The notes under the pieces are model-generated. The model was not told the DNA's origin and did not search any database. It worked only from the letters and a program-made list of their open reading frames with translations. A stretch of DNA of 35,558 nucleotides from an uncultured Opitutaceae bacterium. Lineage in GTDB: Bacteria > Verrucomicrobiota > Verrucomicrobiia > Opitutales > Opitutaceae. A program made the translations under genes and the position numbers. Within the stretch, counting starts at the first letter, position 1; every line of letters starts with the position of its first letter. The stretch covers positions 1 through 35,558 of the forward strand of contig CAIXHE010000140.1 of NCBI GenBank assembly GCA_903919205.1, in the 5' to 3' direction. This document shows, piece by piece, positions 34,507 through 35,558 of this stretch.

Positions 34507-34548
34507 AGATGTTGGGGCTGCGGGCTAAGCTCCTCAATTGGGGCTGTC
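34408..34548 (+). repeat. 141-bp direct repeat, right copy
   Basis: Intact-context counterpart of 31097-31237: end of vapC-4, 27-bp spacer and first 33 codons of the secreted-protein gene. The two copies start 3,311 bp apart in direct orientation. Confidence 0.88.
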
Positions 34549-34953
34549 CGAGAATGGATTGAGCGTATTGACGCCCGATCTTTGGAAGTCGGTAACATTC
34601 CTTGTTACAACCACGAGCTGATTTTCGAGCCCGGTGGCCGCTATCATGCCGTCGACCGCCGGTAGGGGTTGGCTCGGGGATAGGCGGCCCCAGCGGTCTG
34701 CGATCTTCGCCGTTATCGGAAGAATCCTGTCGGCATAGTGGGTCTCCAGGCCGAGTAGCCATCGTTCGAGATTGCTAGCTGCCGAAGGATTCTTGAGGCG
34801 ATGAAGCTCTATCCCCGATCGGATTTCGCCGATCGTCAGAACGCTCAAGAAGGCTTCGTTCGCATTTATGCTTGAAATCCAAGCCAATACCCCGGGATTG
34901 ACGCCAGGTTTTCTAAGCTCTGATACAATGCAGGTGTCGAGGAGGTAGGGCAT
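34534..34953 (-). CDS. FitB-like VapC PIN-domain toxin 4
   Basis: 139 residues. MPYLLDTCIVSELRKPGVNPGVLAWI is the FitB-type start (L-D-T-x-x-x-S-E-x-x-K-P). Further acidic residues lie in LTIGEIRSGIE and LPAVDGMIAATG, with VVTRNVTDFQRSGVNTLNPF at the end. Its start shares one base with the antitoxin stop (TGATG). The last codons are part of the 141-bp repeat. Confidence 0.94.
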   Translation of the reverse strand: MPYLLDTCIVSELRKPGVNPGVLAWISSINANEAFLSVLTIGEIRSGIELHRLKNPSAASNLERWLLGLETHYADRILPITAKIADRWGRLSPSQPLPAVDGMIAATGLENQLVVVTRNVTDFQRSGVNTLNPFSDSPN

Positions 34954-35189
34954 CAGAGTTCCAAAGGCCGCGGAAGATCTTGGGATCTTGGAAATTCAAT
35001 TTCTTCATCCGTCGGAACGCTTCGAAGGTAAGCGACGAAATTGTCTTTTGGGCCCGGCGTATCGCCGAACAAGGCTGCGCGAAGTAATTGGCGATGAGCC
35101 TCTTCCACTGAGATTCCCAGCGCGGCCGCTTGGTTTCGAAGCTTTCGGACTATCGCAGGTTCAAGGTTGCGCACGAGGAGTTGGGACAT
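34953..35189 (-). CDS. FitA-like ribbon-helix-helix antitoxin 4
   Basis: 78 residues from the ATG at 35189; a GTG just before is an alternative. MSQLLVRNLEPAIVRKLRNQAAALGISVEEAHRQLLRAALFG is the FitA-type DNA-binding domain, and the C-terminal LRSVPTDEEIEFPRSQDLPRPLEL wraps the toxin. It lies 35 bp after the radC stop, with a TGATATCA palindrome (35200-35207) in between that could be its operator. Confidence 0.92.
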   Translation of the reverse strand: MSQLLVRNLEPAIVRKLRNQAAALGISVEEAHRQLLRAALFGDTPGPKDNFVAYLRSVPTDEEIEFPRSQDLPRPLEL

Positions 35190-35224
35190 CACAAACAGGT
35201 GATATCAATGATAGCATTTGTCAA

Positions 35225-35558
35225 TCAAAGGAGTCCGGCTTCTCTAAAGCTGTAATACCCGCGTCCAAGGGGATCGGCTCCACGCCGGCCAATGATAACA
35301 TGATCCAGGAGAGGGATATCCACCGCTGCTGCTGCCTCTCTGAGTTGCCTTGTGAGCTGGATATCCGCCGCACTAGGAGATGGATCTCCGCTGGGGTGAT
35401 TGTGTGCGCAGACCACCGCGGCTGCCGACTCACGGATGGCTCCCCGGAAGACCTCGCGGGGGTGTGCGAGTGCTGCCGTGGCCGTGCCCGAGGTTACCTC
35501 CAGCCGCTTCCTGAGGCGGTTCCGGCGGTTGAGGCACAATACCCAGAACTTCTCCACG
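35225..35558 (-). CDS. radC: RadC-family JAMM/MPN+ protein, 5' end outside the window
   Basis: Only the C-terminal 110 codons are visible; the gene runs off the right edge. Seen: EKFWVLCLNRRNRL, the block [35 protein letters not shown] with the JAMM metal site (H-x-H-P-x-G-x-x-x-P-S-x-x-D), and the end [30 protein letters not shown]. RadC proteins are DUF2466-type putative metallohydrolases whose role is unsettled. Base composition changes within the gene: about 68% G+C before the JAMM motif (35407-35558) and about 57% after it by hand count. Four toxin-antitoxin pairs and three extra radC 3' ends lie downstream. Confidence 0.95.
   Translation of the reverse strand, partial: VEKFWVLCLNRRNRLRKRLEVTSGTATAALAHPREVFRGAIRESAAAVVCAHNHPSGDPSPSAADIQLTRQLREAAAAVDIPLLDHVIIGRRGADPLGRGYYSFREAGLL

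Noticed and set aside
31042-35558. Classical integron with attC sites
   Set aside because: No integron integrase and no convincing paired GTTRRRY / RYYYAAC boxes at the cassette junctions. The repeated element is coding radC sequence.
31042-35558. Insertion sequence or prophage island
   Set aside because: No transposase, recombinase, terminal inverted repeats or phage structural genes seen within the window. The driver, if any, is elsewhere.
32035-35558. CRISPR-like array from the regularly spaced repeats
   Set aside because: The repeats are 117-182 bp coding fragments at irregular spacing with genes between them.

Overview
The window is GC-rich chromosomal DNA, close to 70% G+C by eye. It carries dense housekeeping genes plus a lower-GC accessory island at the right end (about 31.0-35.4 kb). 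The block nusA-infB-rbfA-DHH phosphoesterase-truB-ribF, the weak Shine-Dalgarno sequences on many genes and the accessory repertoire (TonB receptor, SBP-type hybrid kinase, rhomboid with a C-terminal helical extension) suggest a Gram-negative bacterium. My best guess is Verrucomicrobiota, Opitutia-like. The taxon is inferred from gene style, not from a marker I could test.

Layout. 0-3.6 kb: lysozyme-like secreted protein, HAD phosphatase, then prfA-prmC (release factor 1 and its methyltransferase). 3.6-7.8 kb: S41 tail-specific protease, rhomboid protease, a DoxX-like membrane protein and a ferredoxin. 7.9-12.6 kb: a TonB-dependent receptor followed 5 bp later by an M3 oligopeptidase, then a YugP-type membrane metallopeptidase. 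12.6-16.2 kb: a single-domain response regulator, tRNA-Ser(TGA) and a hybrid histidine kinase with a periplasmic solute-binding sensor. 16.3-23.3 kb: a translation/RNA operon that starts at a strong promoter and has a terminator-like hairpin with nine T residues just ahead of nusA, followed by tRNA-Val(GAC). 23.3-31.0 kb: a fatty-acid-hydroxylase/hemolysin-III fusion, a VOC protein, an OppA-like lipoprotein, a nitroreductase, a thioredoxin-like protein, a GT-C-like membrane protein and a glutamine cyclotransferase.

31.0-35.6 kb is the most unusual part. Reading leftward from the edge, radC (5' end outside the window) is followed by four different VapBC-type toxin-antitoxin pairs, all on the minus strand. 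They are separated by three extra copies of only the 3' end of radC, in the same orientation. These 3' ends differ from the resident radC by 16-24% at the DNA level, yet almost all changes are synonymous, so they diverged as parts of working radC genes before being stranded. The resident radC is itself a mosaic: its G+C drops from roughly 68% to 57% at the JAMM motif, where the longest stranded copy also begins. A 141-bp direct repeat (vapC tail plus the start of a small secreted-protein gene) brackets most of the array. I read this as repeated insertion of toxin-antitoxin cassettes at the 3' end of radC, each bringing a replacement radC end. No integrase or transposase is visible in the window.
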